A stretch of 64,000 nt of DNA, taken from the NCBI GenBank assembly GCA_963693085.1, contig OY856412.1:348600457-348664456 (forward strand). The letters run 5' to 3'. This stretch comes from Alisma plantago-aquatica. Taxonomy: Eukaryota; Streptophyta; Magnoliopsida; Alismatales; Alismataceae. The notes under the pieces were generated by a model. The model did no database searches, was not told the origin of the DNA, and saw only the letters and a list, made by a program, of their open reading frames with translations. Each line of letters begins with the position of its first letter. Position 1 is the stretch's first letter. Shown here piece by piece: positions 33,349 through 45,255 of this stretch. Both the position numbers and the translations under genes were made by a program.

Positions 33349-34702
33349 ATATGTATGCATATACATATATACTTATTTTTGACACACAAAAAAATGTATA
33401 ATTTAGGCAACAGAAGAAAAGAGATGTAGAGCAAATCAAAGTACTACCTCCTGTTCTCCTACAGTGTTAACCTCTTCAACTGCTAGGAATCAGGTCAGTA
33501 CTCAGCACGAGATAGGTCCCTGGATGTTGGACAGGATAAGGAGGGCAGGAAAAAAGTGAAAATGATGGGAGGGAATCCGAAATCAGAGAGATGTGGAAAG
33601 CGGAATAGAGAGAAAAGGATGAAGAAGTTGAATAGGAAACGTGGAAGCGGGAAACGTGGCTCGGGGGAAAGCCAAGAGGAAAGGATAGGTGAATAGGAGA
33701 TGTTAAAAAGAAAAGTGAAGGAGGAGAATGAAATCGGAAGCAGAGAGAAGGAAGCAAGCAGAGGAGGAAGGATCGTATCAATCGGACGAAGTACGGGCAT
33801 TGGGGAAAGAAGAATCAGATGGAAAATGGAAGATGGACGTAGAAGAAGAGGACGAGGAGGTATGATACGAGGAGAGAATTGAAAAGGAAGAGGAGGTAGA
33901 AGAGAAGCTTACCTGCTAGCGTAGTCGACTGGGAGAGGGAGAGGAGACTGCTGGCGCCAAGAGAAGGAGATGAGATGCCCGCTACCTGCTCGTTGGTCGT
34001 AGGCTGGTCCTTGGTCGCCGCCGTGTCCTTGCCGCCGGCTAGTCCTTGGCCGCCTGAGTATGGAGTTCGAGAGTTTCGAGGGGTATCGGGGGTAGTGGAG
34101 GCTTCGGCGGGTTTTTGGGTAGCGTCGTGGGGGTAAAACTTGCGGTTACGGTATATGGCTAGCAGGTAACACGTGCAATCCCATTTAATTGGACATTAGT
34201 ATAAAGTAAAAGTATTCTCAATAGTTAATTTGAATTAAAAGCAGTTATGTATCGTATGAGTTGAACTTATACTATCTAATAATTACAATATAATAATTTT
34301 AACTGCTCAAATATTAGTGGTTATCATATGTATAGAAAAAAATTAGAAGTGACATTGATTCAATTATGATGCACTCTCTAACAAATCGTGATTTGCAACT
34401 ACCTCTTTGGTCGTCAGATTATTCTATTGATGTGAGTCAAATATGTGATGTTATATGTTAGAGATTACCGAACTAAAAAAATATGATGCTTGACAATTCA
34501 AAGGTTTTTTTGTATTATAATTAATTTTGCAACCATTTCAATAAAGAAAGTCATATATCTAAATGTATCAAAATGTTCAAATAGCGCCACAACAACAACT
34601 ATTTTAGATTTTATCATAAAAATTTAAATGTGTCACACAAAGGAAAATGACGAATAACAGTTTCAACACTTGTGTTAAGAAAAAATAGGGATCTGCAACT
34701 GT
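33349..34702. other. Spacer with a GC-rich, purine-biased block
   Basis: 33480-33950 is strongly A/G-rich on the plus strand and 33950-34140 is GC-rich with CCGCCG and GGTCCTTGG motifs. It resembles a plant leader region or a transposon-captured gene edge. Short open frames on both strands are compositional. 34150-34702 is AT-rich and empty. No gene could be supported. Confidence 0.4.
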
Positions 34703-34722
34703 CACTAGTACAGAAACTACCT
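34703..34722. repeat. CACTA terminal inverted repeat (one end)
   Basis: Begins CACTAGTACAGAAACTACC, matching the conserved CACTA start. The partner end is not in the window. Confidence 0.7.
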
Positions 34723-35639
34723 CTAGCGTCGGTTAAAATAATAATATAATGTTGATTTCTTATCGATACCTAAGTGGGTGACACTACAGTCACAGACCTA
34801 ATACGAGATTATTTAGGTATGTGTAAACTGACGACGGATATTCAGCCTCGATATGATAAAAGATACAGTTAAGAGTATGAGTTGTCGGTTTAGGAAATAC
34901 AACCGACACCGTTAAATTGCCATAGCAGGTCACATTTGCAATTGGTAAAGGTTCCTGAGTCGTCAGTTTCTAACATAAAATGACACCGATTTAGCATCTA
35001 ATTCGTCAGTTACATTAAGTGTAATTGATGATTAAGTGATACAGTGATTGTGTCTTCAAAAAAAATGACAACGATGATTGTGTTGTCCAACACAATCGTT
35101 TTATTGTAGTCATATAATGTCAGTTTTAGGCCTAAAATCGACGACTCAAACCTATAATGTCATTTTTTTGTAACAATCGACGACTAAGTTTTATTTTTTA
35201 GTAGATTTGTTCGGTTGTTCAGCATGATGCATAATATGGAATTCAGAACTGCAGTTCTAAATTGTAGGTTTCATCATGTGTTCAGCTTAACAATAGGCCA
35301 ACAAACCTGCAAAACATGCAATGAAAAACACAATCTACCCACATACAAGATCCATTCTCCAATCTCATTCTTATCACGTGTGCAAATATAATTTTATTTA
35401 TTCATCTTCACAAACATGATGCTTCATTGACATACGCACTAGTTCTATTTTCATGACATGTAGAAATACAATTCTCATTGTATTCATTCATCTTCACATT
35501 TGTACACATGTATATATTCATTAATCATATATGTTCCAATAATTTACTCGCATCAAATTTAAAGTTACAAGAAGTCATAAGCACCACATGTATATAGAAA
35601 AATAATGGCATCAAAGTTTAGAAAACTCAATCTTTATCC

Positions 35640-36450
35640 CAATTAAATTCAAAGTTTACATCTTTAATGAAGCCTTGTGCCCATTGTTCTCGTATCATCT
35701 AGTTATCTTGTTCTATAGGGCCTTTTTGTTCAAACACCTGCAAAGAGAATGAAATATATAATTAAAAAGATTGATATTTTTATATTATCAAATGAGACTG
35801 TTTACTTATGATGATCAAGATTATATATATATATATATATATATATTGCATTTTGTATGCAGTTGGTGTCTAGTGCCCCGTATCTGACAATTATATCAAT
35901 ATACCGCATCATGTAGTATCTGCATGCCCAACCATTGTCTTGTACAGAGTACTATAATTTCAACATACAAAATGTTAATAAATAAAAGTAAGCATGGTAA
36001 ATATGCATTGGAGTCAGAAAACTACATCAATGTTCTGTCAAATTCTTACTTTCTTTTTCTTGTCCACCTTTCCTCCAACCTTTTTGAAATCTTTTATAGC
36101 CCTATACATTAATGTAATACGTTGAATTATATTAGTAAATAATCATATAATAAGATATGTTTAACGGATATAATTATACAATTTACCGACATGAAGAATG
36201 CCTTTTTCATTACGTGTCCCTCACTATCTACTTCATCACCCTTAGGATCTAGATAATACATAGTGAGCATCGTGCGGACAATAACCAACAACACTCAATG
36301 GTTATTCCTGAGTGAAAAGAAGGCAAACAAAATAAAACTCAAAATCCATAATAAAATGTAATTCATAAGTCAAATTATAAGCAAAATAAGTAAACTTACT
36401 CAACATTGAATGGAACTATAATCACACTCTTTTTCACTTTACCAAAATAT
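35640..36450 (-). pseudogene. Ulp1-like C48 protease of the CACTA element
   Basis: Minus-strand exons can be traced. One ends at 36400 with SVIIVPFNV; a GT..AG intron follows; the next (36307-36187) reads ENNH, a stop, VLLVIVRTMLTMYYLDPKGD. The stop at 36295-36297 is TGA where TGG (Trp) of the HW motif is expected. Further exons read AIKDFKKVGGKVDKKKK (about 36100) and DNGWACRYYMMRYIDIIV (about 35920), which holds the catalytic Cys region, and finally REQWAQGFIKDVNF (about 35660). His, Asp and Cys positions fit the Ulp1/SENP cysteine protease fold seen in plant CACTA second genes. Broken by at least two stops. Confidence 0.6.
35821..35847. repeat. AT microsatellite
   Basis: Pure TA dinucleotide run within an inferred intron of the CACTA protease gene. 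Confidence 0.95.
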
Positions 36451-36954
36451 TAAAATGTGGTAGAGCAGTATTTGGTAGCATATGTAGGGACTTTAACTAC
36501 ATGGCTCATCAATGATGGAACTAGAAATGCCACATGGGGCAGTGTGAACTCTGTACAGACTCTATAAGTAGCTGCAAAATGTATATCATGTATGCATTAA
36601 TATATAAGAAAACATATCAACATATAAAATGAGGCATTTAGCTATAGAAGATCTCAACACATCCAAAGTTCTATCACAGATGTATTCAACCAAGCAAAGT
36701 AAACATCTCCATAACATCTTATACAAATATACTAGTATCATGAGGTTGACCCACAATGTCCTTCTTACTATGTACCATCATAGGCGACCCTTCTTCAAAG
36801 TTGCCTATCCATAGTGTCACCCCCAGCAATTTGGACCTAGCAAGTCAAATAGGTCTTTTGTAGGCCAACCAGATAATTGAGGAGGAGGAGGAGGTGGAGG
36901 TGGAGGACAAGTTGTAGGGGGTTTCTTAGGAGTTATGTCTTGTGTGTGTGTGTA

Positions 36955-37439
36955 TATATATATATAGAGAGAGAGAGAGTTAGGCTAGAATACACTCGAG
37001 TGTACATATCGCACAAATACACTCAAGTGTGTTTGTATATCAAGACTATTTTTTGCAAAATGTAAACCATTAATCTTCACCGTCATACTATAACTAGGCT
37101 ACATACAAATTTTGAGCCCATTTGGATGAGTGTAAGTCACTCATCCAAGGGCAACAAAATTGACGCGTGAAACTAATTTGAATAGCATAATTTTTAGGGT
37201 CTTTATAACATGACCTATAAATGGCCAAATGTGCTCAAATTTTGTGTATGAGCTATTCACAACATGTTTAAGAAGATCAACAGATTATATTTTTGAAAAA
37301 AAAATTGCATCATAAAAAACTACTTGAGTGTATTTTGCTCCGAATACACTTGAGTGTACATATCGCACGAATACGCTCAAGTGTGTTTGCATATCAAGAC
37401 TCTTTTTTGTAAAATGTAAACCATTGATCTTCACTATCA
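36955..37439. repeat. Repeat with ACTCGAGTGTA palindromes, internal duplication
   Basis: Begins with (TG)n(TA)n(AG)n followed by TTAGGCTAGAATACACTCGAGTGTA. A block of about 105 bp (AATACACTCGAGTGTACATATCGCAC onward) at about 36983-37090 recurs at about 37335-37439. Just before the second copy is ACTACTTGAGTGTATT, then TGCTCCGAATACACT, as in the foldback repeat at 12095-12307. Probably a MITE-like element. It abuts the copia RT fragment exactly. Confidence 0.7.
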
Positions 37440-37748
37440 TATGTCTTAACACAACTTAACTTTTAGAGATCAGCCACAGACCACTCTTTGTTCTTCTCCA
37501 AATCTTTCAAAGGTCATGTTCTTATTGTTGTCCATGTCGATGACATCATCATTACTAGCAATGATATAATGGGATATCCTAGCTCAAGCAGTCTCTGTAT
37601 GCACATTTCCATACTAAAGACTTGGGCACCTTGTTATATTTCCTCAGAATCGAAGTCCTCTGCTCAGACTCAGGTATTAGTCTGTCATAACGACGCTATG
37701 TCTTAGACCTATTTCAAAAGGCCAATAAGACAGAAGCCAAACCAGACT
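37440..37748 (+). pseudogene. Copia reverse transcriptase fragment, second copy
   Basis: Nearly the same as 32177-32490, with about a dozen differences over 310 bp. It carries VVHVDDIIITSND, the polymerase active site. It stops abruptly at GCCAAACCAGAC, where the intact sequence continues CTCTACCCC, because the inverted gypsy LTR begins there. Confidence 0.88.
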
Positions 37749-38134
37749 TGAAACGACCGACATCAAATCAACAAACAAATTATTACAATTAAGCAGAATT
37801 AAACATAAACAGCGGATTAACAAAAATCACTAAAAATTAAAACCATTTTGCAAGGAGATACTTGTCCAGAAAACTTTTACTGAAAGATCCAAAACTCATA
37901 CATATCATAATTTACATTGTACAACATTGTTCCATCTCATCTCGAGGACATCATATAACAGTTGTTCTATCAAAACACATACTGGAGCAACATAAAACCT
38001 CGAGGCATTCAAGCCAAAATCTCATATCATTCATGAAACCAGTACGAACCAACTCCAAGGATCTGAGAGTACAGAGACGACACATAAGATTTTTATCTAC
38101 AAGACACGACAGGCAGTACACTTAACCTGAGCTG

Positions 38135-38206
38135 TCACTGCTGCCTTAGGTGTTGTTCCTCCTATGCAAAAAGATCTTCGCCACCTCGTGCATGTCCATA
38201 TAAAAA
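38135..38206 (-). other. Conserved Arg/Gln-rich LTR frame (inverted LTR copy)
   Basis: 72 nt reading F-L-Y-G-H-A-R-G-G..E-E-Q-H-L-R-Q-Q-stop on the minus strand, aligned with the same frame in the other LTRs. One internal TAG. Length is again a multiple of three. Confidence 0.45.
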
Positions 38207-39360
38207 ATGTGGATCCCACAGGGTGAGACAATTGTCCCGACGAGAGATATAACTCTCCGCCGACCATATTATTATCATAGATTAAGCATTTATAAACTCA
38301 GTAAGGTTCTTTTTATGTTAATAGGCATGATTTAATCATTGTTTAAGCTGAATAGAGCAATATCATCTTCTGAAACATTGTAGCTATATATATGATAAGG
38401 TAGTAATTCATATATTCATTTTATAAGGAATATAAAGAACATGTATAACATCTATCCATTTAAGATGTAATAAGAAATGTCACATCAACCAATGATTTCC
38501 GTATTCCATCCTTAAGCAAATACGCTACACGGCTGATTACATTTTATAATCACACTTATGCCCTGAGGAGATTAAGTATACCGCTCATACTCCAACCAAC
38601 CACTGCGAAGTCAAAATCGATACCATACAAGGTCAATGGGAGAGTCGGCTTCCATGACCTCTGTCGTCTCGGTCAGTGTGAGACCACAAGAAGGACATCT
38701 CGTGTCAACTGCTACATAGCTTTCCAGGGTATACTGGCAACTTTGCTATAGAGCTACAGTGGCAATTGCACTCTCTTTGGGATTGAGAGATCTCGTGTAT
38801 ATCTACCATCAATCCTAGCATTCATCATCATCGGGAGATTTGTGATACATCCATCCCGACATTTATAAAGAAGGAGATCTCACATTAATCCCTCATTAGG
38901 GCGTAAGGATATTCGCGCCCATCACCCCTGCATATTCAAAAATATGCGCTCTCCAGGAGATCCTATGGGAAAACCTATTTCACCATCACTGGTTGCTGAC
39001 GATGATGGATCTATGTCCAGGGCACTAAATGATGAAATTCCACTTGATTAATTAGGTACATTACAATGTCTTTTAGCATCAATCAAGTTTCCAACATGAA
39101 TTATTATAACAGATGCTACAAAGAAAAGTGTAATTCATTTATCAAGTACTTTTCAAATATTTAGAACACATATGTCATTTAGGATTTCAATCCCTTATCT
39201 CATTACTGGGAATTTGCATCCCTCAACATTATCATCATCATGATTACTAGATCTAGGTATTCAAACCCTTAGATCATCATTGAACATTATTACCACTTAT
39301 TAGGTAACTATTACCTCTAGGTCCTCATACCAATGTATTCCTTTTACTTGTTGTTCAAGT

Positions 39361-39500
39361 ATTCACATGCCTCACAAGGCCATTGCACATCTTGTCACCT
39401 CTCACTATGCAACAACTTATTCACATGGCTTACAAGGCCATTACACATCTTATCACCTCTCATTAGGCAACAACTTATTCACATGGCTCACAAGGCCATT
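39361..39500. repeat. Tandem repeat, period 58 bp
   Basis: ATTCACATGCCTCACAAGG-type units begin at 39361, 39419 and 39477. The related LTR at 39858 has only one such unit (inverted, near 43453-43510), so this is a local expansion in the inverted LTR. Confidence 0.85.
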
Positions 39501-42500
39501 AATTATTATACTTCTTACACAAGTATTTAACATGCCTTACAAGGCTTATTCAATAAGAGAAATACAACCTTCCCATTATTAGGGTTAGGGTTTCCCTTTA
39601 TAGCCGAATAGGGTTTCAAGTTCATATTATTAATTCAAATCCTAAGTCATTGCTCCACACATCTAGGAGCATACATTGATATCATAAGTATTCAGTAATA
39701 CTTATTTATTCTCATTATTTATCATTAAATAATAATCAACACAAAGTATGAGTTTCTCTCTCATCCTCACTAGGATATTGATTACATCATACTTTATTAA
39801 CATGGATTAACCCTTTTTCTCAAGGCATGTTAGCCAACATTTATCAAAGTGCATTACTGTAACATCCCTGACCTGGGTTATGTACTAACCCTAGGTGTTT
39901 TTCCTAATAAATTTGATTAGATGCTTGCTATTATATTTTGAAAAATAATTAAAGCTTTTGAGGAATTTATATTTCACTTTCAGTCCCTTTTTGTTTAGTG
40001 TTGAAACATTGTTTTGCTACTTTTGGACTAAAGTGCAAATTACCCAAGTTGAGGGGTTTATTTGCAAATTACGCATGATGAGATGTTCCTCTTATGTTGA
40101 TACATCATAAGAGTGAATATGATGTAATGGTATGGTTTCCACAAGCTTGGGCATCAAGATAAGGCTTGTAGAGCAATTCTTGTGCAATAAAATCTAGTTT
40201 TGGTGTAATGTGCAAATTACCCAAAACCTAGGGTTCAATATGAAAAATACCACCTATAGAGGTTCTCTCATGTTTCTTGGCATCAAGTAGATCAAATAAA
40301 AGGAGAGGGGTACCTCATTTGAATTATCAAGGAGGAGAGAGAATCTTGACATTAAAATAATCAAGATTTAAGCATATATGGGATTTTAATTTTATTTAAT
40401 GCAAAAAGAAATTAATTAATTGAGGAGCCCTTCAACCAAAAGTTGAAGGATGTGTTTGCAATAGTGTTGGACGAGCTTGTTCCTTTCTTGGGCATAAAAA
40501 GATCTTGGTTGAGTGGAAGCCAACTCACATTATCATAATAAAAAGTAATATCCACTAAAAGGATGGATATTAATATAAAACTCTTTATGGTGCTTAGTTT
40601 CTTTTCCATTAATTCTTGGATAATGGAGAGGTTTTGCAAGAAAATGAAGATGGTTTCGTGTCCAAGGAATGGAGGGGAGTTTTATGGATATTATTTTGGA
40701 ATTAAAGAAAATAATCCTCTTTTTTTTCTCTTTCCTTGAAAACCCATATACATATCATTTATACTCATCCTTTTCCAATAACACCCAAGGCTCGTTTCCT
40801 TAGTTTTCTTTTCTCAACGTTGCTTTGGCCGACCAAGGGAGAGATCAGGAGCAGGAGAAGGACGTCCAAACTTGTTGGTAAGTTTTGATCATCTCCTACC
40901 TCGGATTCATGGTGGAAACCCTAAGGCAATGGTTAATTATTGGTTTTCTTCACCCAATTTCCAATCCTAGCTAGCTTGCTCATCCAAAGGCTCAAGGACG
41001 GACCTTGGAAAGTTTTTGGAACTCCATCCACAATTAAATCCGTGGAGCTTGGAGCTTGAGATCAGTTCTAGAGGCGGATTTTATAACTCAAACTCTTAAC
41101 CATTGTTATTGCACTCTTTTCTATAATAATCGTTGGTTACTTTTCTTCTTTGATACTCTTTTGAGTTCTTGCTAAAACTCTCATGAAGAACGGTTGCTAT
41201 TCTTAGTTGAGTAGAGGAATACGAAGATGACATAATCTTAGATGATTATCCAAAGAATTACTTTACCAAACGGTTTCCTTAGTTGTTCAAACGGTTTCCC
41301 AAACCGTTTGGAATGAAGCGGTTTCACCCAAACCGCATGGAGGGAAACGGTCCCAAGACCGTTTGGTGGTGTTTACCGAGCGTTGACCGTTTGGAGACCT
41401 GTTGAAAATAATGTAGGTTAATTATCCATCAATTATTATTGATTAACTCCAATTGGTTCACTAATTGAAGGTCCTACAATCACCAAAACCCTAATCGGGT
41501 TAAGTGCTGATTTGATAATTGATTGAGTTGAAACTTGGGTTGATTGACCCAAACGGTTTCAAAACCATTTGGGGATCACCCAAATGGTCTCAAGACCGTT
41601 TTGTGATCACCCAAGACCATTTGGAGGTCTAGGGTTAGTTATGTTTGAGCTATTGAAGATCTAATGATGCTATGTTAAAGAGCAATCAAATGTTGATATG
41701 GTGATCAATCCAATGAACCAAACCCTAAATGGTTGACTTAGATTTTGATGTTGACTTGGGAAAACAGTCTCATGACTATTTGGAGGTCATCCAAATGACC
41801 CCAAGACCGTTTGGGGTCAGGTCATGATCAATCTGGATGATGGTTCAATGGTTTCAAAGTAACTAATCTCACATTGATTAATGTTGAAGGATCATCTATT
41901 CCAAACCCTAATCCAATTGATTCAAACCCTAATTGATGATCAATTGAGGGTCAATTGAGGGTCAAATCAGTTGAAGGTTAACCTAATTAACTCAATTGAA
42001 GCATGGTGATAGGTCCAATTGATGAGTGATAACATGGTCACAATCAATGAAGGAATCGATCTTGGAAACCCTAATTCAATCTGACTTGTTGAGACCATAC
42101 TTGGTCCATGCGGTTTTGAGGAGGTTTGGACCAAATGGTCTCAAGACCATTTGGGACCAAACGATCCCGAACCAGTTGAGTTCATGCGGTTTCAAAGTTG
42201 CACTTTAGCAAACGATCTTGAGGGTCAACTTTAGTAAACGGTTTTAAAGATCCAACTTTGGCAAACGGTCTCCACCACCTACTTTACTAAACAGTTTCAA
42301 GGTGGTACTTTAGCAAACGGTTTCATTGGTTGACCAAGACCGTTTGAGGTCTGATTTGGTCAAGACCGTTTGGGGTCTATATGGACAAGACCATTTGGTG
42401 GATAATTAACCAAAACCGCATGGGTACTTAAAGTGGATAAAGGACAAAGTGATTAGTTGATTAATACATTATGTAATCAAAGATGATTATAATAAAGGTA

Positions 42501-42900
42501 CCCTTAATGGGATAGGGTGATTGGTACCCTTTGAGTGAGTAAGCCTTAATGATCATGGTGATAATGACTTAACCCATGATGTCAATTCTCTTTCATGTTG
42601 AGATGACTTAGCTTAATCAAAGCTGATGAAAGCATCATCTTATAGAAGATGAGAGAGAAGACTTCCTACATGAATGTTAATCATATAATGGGCTTTTATT
42701 ATAGATGAATGTCTAATTAGGGTATGATCCATGATAGTGAGATCATGAAACCCCAATTATGAAGGTTAATGAATCATAACCCTAACTGAGGGTATTAATG
42801 GAAGTAATCCTAATACATGATGATGGTATGATCTTAATTCATAGTGATGACATGATAAACCTTAATTCAAGGTACTTTGATGATCACTCCTACTTAGGGT

Positions 42901-43083
42901 GAATAGTAAACCCTAAATATGAAATGTTGATGATGAACCCTAATCTAGGGTGATGTGATATGAATAGTAAACCCTAAATATGGAATGTTGATGATGAACC
43001 CTAAACTAGGGTGATGTGATTTGAACAGTAAACACTAACTATGGAATGTTGAATATAAACCCTAATCTAGGGTGATGTGATGT
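42901..43083 (+). repeat. 61-bp tandem repeat with telomere-type motifs
   Basis: Units start at 42901, 42962 and 43023, each GAATAGTAAACCCTAAATAT-like, followed by a second AACCCTAA and AGGGTGATGTGAT. A partial fourth starts at 43084. Each unit carries two telobox-like AAACCCTAA/AACCCTAA motifs. Confidence 0.9.
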
Positions 43084-44653
43084 GAATAGTAAACCCTAAT
43101 TCCAAATAAGGTGAAACTATATGTGAAACCTTAATTTTGGGTTATACCTTATAGCATGAAGCACTAAGCTTGGATAATGAAATGATGAGTCATTAATCCT
43201 AATTGAGCTAAGGGGATAATTAACCCTAATTGAAATGAAAAGGGAAACCCTAACCCTAGTAAGGGCATAGTGGTGCAACCCTTGAATAGTGATGTTATCA
43301 TTGTTTTACATTATGCTGATCTGAAATAGATGTATATCTTATCATCTGTACTAATCATGCAAGTTTTATGAGATATTGAACATAACCATGTATGAGCTAT
43401 GATGTTTTGTTCATTGAAAGTACTTTATGAGCTTTGTAAGCAATAATATGCTATGTTGCCTAGTGAAAGGTAACAAAAGAGATTGATAGGCTTTAAGAGC
43501 CATGTGAAATACTTGCATTGCAATTATCATGTTTACACTTCCAAATGACTTGATGACATTAAATTACCTGTTAAAGTGGTAACAAGTGTATTGATGATGT
43601 AAGGGTTTGAACACCCATATTCATGAATCATGATGATGAGATGATAAGGGATTGAGATCCTAATGTTAATAAAGATGTGAAATGAACTTGATAGAAATAG
43701 TACTCATTATTTATAGCAATTGTTATAATGTTTTATGTTTGAAAACATGCCTGATTCTAAAAGAATGATGTAATGTACTTAAATAATCAAGTGAAATGAT
43801 ATCATGTAGAGCCCTGACCATAGATCCATCATCGTCAGTAGTTTGGTGATGGTGAAATAGGTTTTCCTAAGGGAACTCCTGGAGAGCATACTTTTGAGTA
43901 TGTGGGGGTAATGGGTGCAAATATCCTTATGCCCTAATGGAGGAATTGATGTGAGATAAACATTAAATCCCTCAATCCTTCATTATATGTATATGTCGGG
44001 ATGATGTATCACTAATCTCCCGATGATGATGTTAATGGTGAATCGATGTGAGATAAACAAGAAATATCTCAATTGCGAGGAGAGTACATCATGCCACTGT
44101 AACTCTAATAGTGAAGTTGCCAGTATACCCTGGAAAGCTAATTTAGCAGAGACACGAGATGTCCTGCATGTTAGTCCTCACACTGATTGAGGAGGATGAG
44201 GTCATGGGAATCTGGCTCTTCTATTGACCTATGTATGGTACCGATTTCGATTTCGCAATGGTCGGTTGGAGTATGAGCGGTATACCTCATCTCCTCAGGG
44301 CATATGTATGTTTGAAAAATGTAATCAGCCGTGTAGCATATTTGCTTAGGGTTGAACTACGAGAAACAATGATTGATGATACATTGTTTATTATGTCCTA
44401 GTTGGATAAATGATATACATGTTCTTCATATTCCTTATTGAATAAATGACTTTCTTCTTAATCAAGTTATAACTGGAATGAACTTTATAGAGAATACTGC
44501 TCTACATAGTCAATCAATGATTTACCTGTTGTTGAATATTTATAATTCTACTGCTAAGTATTATTCTATTATCTGCAATAACAATGCTTCTGACGGAGAG
44601 TTATATCTCTCGCTGGGACAATTTTCAATTATCTCACCCCCGTGGGGTTCAAC

Positions 44654-44743
44654 TTTTTAGGTAGACGCCGAGGAAGAAGAAACCCTTCAGTGAGTGAGCA
44701 GCAACAATAGCCATAGCAGCAACAACAACAAGGACAGCAGTGA
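44654..44743 (+). other. Conserved Arg/Gln-rich LTR frame (outer LTR)
   Basis: 90 nt reading F-L-G-R-R-R-G-R-R-N-P, then Q-Q-Q, two TAG codons where CAG would restore Gln, and Q-Q-Q-Q-Q-G-Q-Q-stop. Preceded by a T-rich tract ending TTTTTAG, which could also be a splice acceptor. Confidence 0.5.
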
Positions 44744-45126
44744 TCCACAAGTGGAGACACTGTCTGTTAGGTTTTGTATATAGAGAGTCCTATGTGTCGT
44801 CTCTGTACTCTCAGGTCCTAGGAGTTAGTAGATGGTTTGATATAGATCTGAGATTTTTGGCTTGAAGCCTCGAGATTTTGTACACTGCTCATGTACAGTT
44901 TAACAGGGCAGTCAATGTTTATGACTCTCGAGATGAGATGATACAGAAATGTACTGATGTATCAGAATGTAAATAACTTATTTTAGTTCTTTATGAAAGA
45001 GTTTTACAGTTTGTGGATCTCAGTGCAAAAAGTTTTAATTTTTAGTGATTTTCAGTAATTCCGCTGCTAAATATTCACTTCCGCACTAGTTAATCTTATT
45101 TTCGCGAGTCGTACGCCACAATTTAA

Positions 45127-45138
45127 TGGTATTAGAGC
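45127..45138 (+). other. Primer binding site of the outer element (mutated)
   Basis: TGGTATTAGAGC, one C-to-T change from the initiator tRNA-Met complement TGGTATCAGAGC found intact in the inner element at 51358. Confidence 0.85.
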
Positions 45139-45255
45139 TCTAGGTTCACTGAGTCTACAGAGACATAGGACTAAGGTTTTTGAGTCTGTTCTAGTGTCCT
45201 CTAATCTATCTGATAGTGTCTTCTGCTCATATAGGAGGAGAAGAGAAAACTAAAG

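Larger units (their letters stand above)
34703..36950 (-). mobile_element. Broken CACTA (En/Spm-type) transposon
   Basis: CACTAGTACAGAAACTACC at 34703 is a typical CACTA terminus, and the next 500 bp contain scattered short motifs (GTCGTCAGTTT, ACGACTCAAACC, ACCGACACC in both orientations) like CACTA subterminal repeats. Downstream on the minus strand is a Ulp1-like protease gene of the kind carried by plant CACTA elements. The other terminus (ending TAGTG) and the TNP2 transposase were not found before the repeat at 36955, so the element is truncated or interrupted. Confidence 0.7.
37749..39857 (-). mobile_element. Inverted long gypsy LTR, interrupted
   Basis: The reverse complement matches the 3' half of the LTR at 39858-45120: GTTTTAATTTTTAGTGATTTT, the GTTATATCTCTC..GGGACAATT..TCTCACCC block, CACGAGATGTCCT, and CCATAGATCCATCATCGTCAG. 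It starts at the LTR terminus (TGAAACGACC, the CA end on the minus strand). It is cut at 39857 by the next gypsy element, so its other part should lie beyond the window. It is itself inserted in the copia fragment. Confidence 0.8.
39858..45120 (+). repeat. 5' LTR of the outer gypsy element, 5.26 kb
   Basis: Starts TGTAACATCCCTGACC and ends TACGCCACA. Aligns along its length with the inner LTRs but is well diverged. Contains CCAAACGGTTT/ACCGTTTGG motifs (about 41270-42420), a 61-bp tandem repeat with AAACCCTAA motifs, and the conserved Arg/Gln-rich frame at 44654-44743. Confidence 0.92.

Noticed and set aside
33476..33882. Pro/Phe/Ser-rich minus frames of 101 codons and a basic plus frame
   Set aside because: The region is strongly A/G-biased on one strand; the residues follow from composition and no motif is present.
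42780..43260. Interstitial telomere array
   Set aside because: AAACCCTAA motifs are interspersed in longer LTR repeat units and not in perfect tandem heptamers, so this is not telomeric DNA.
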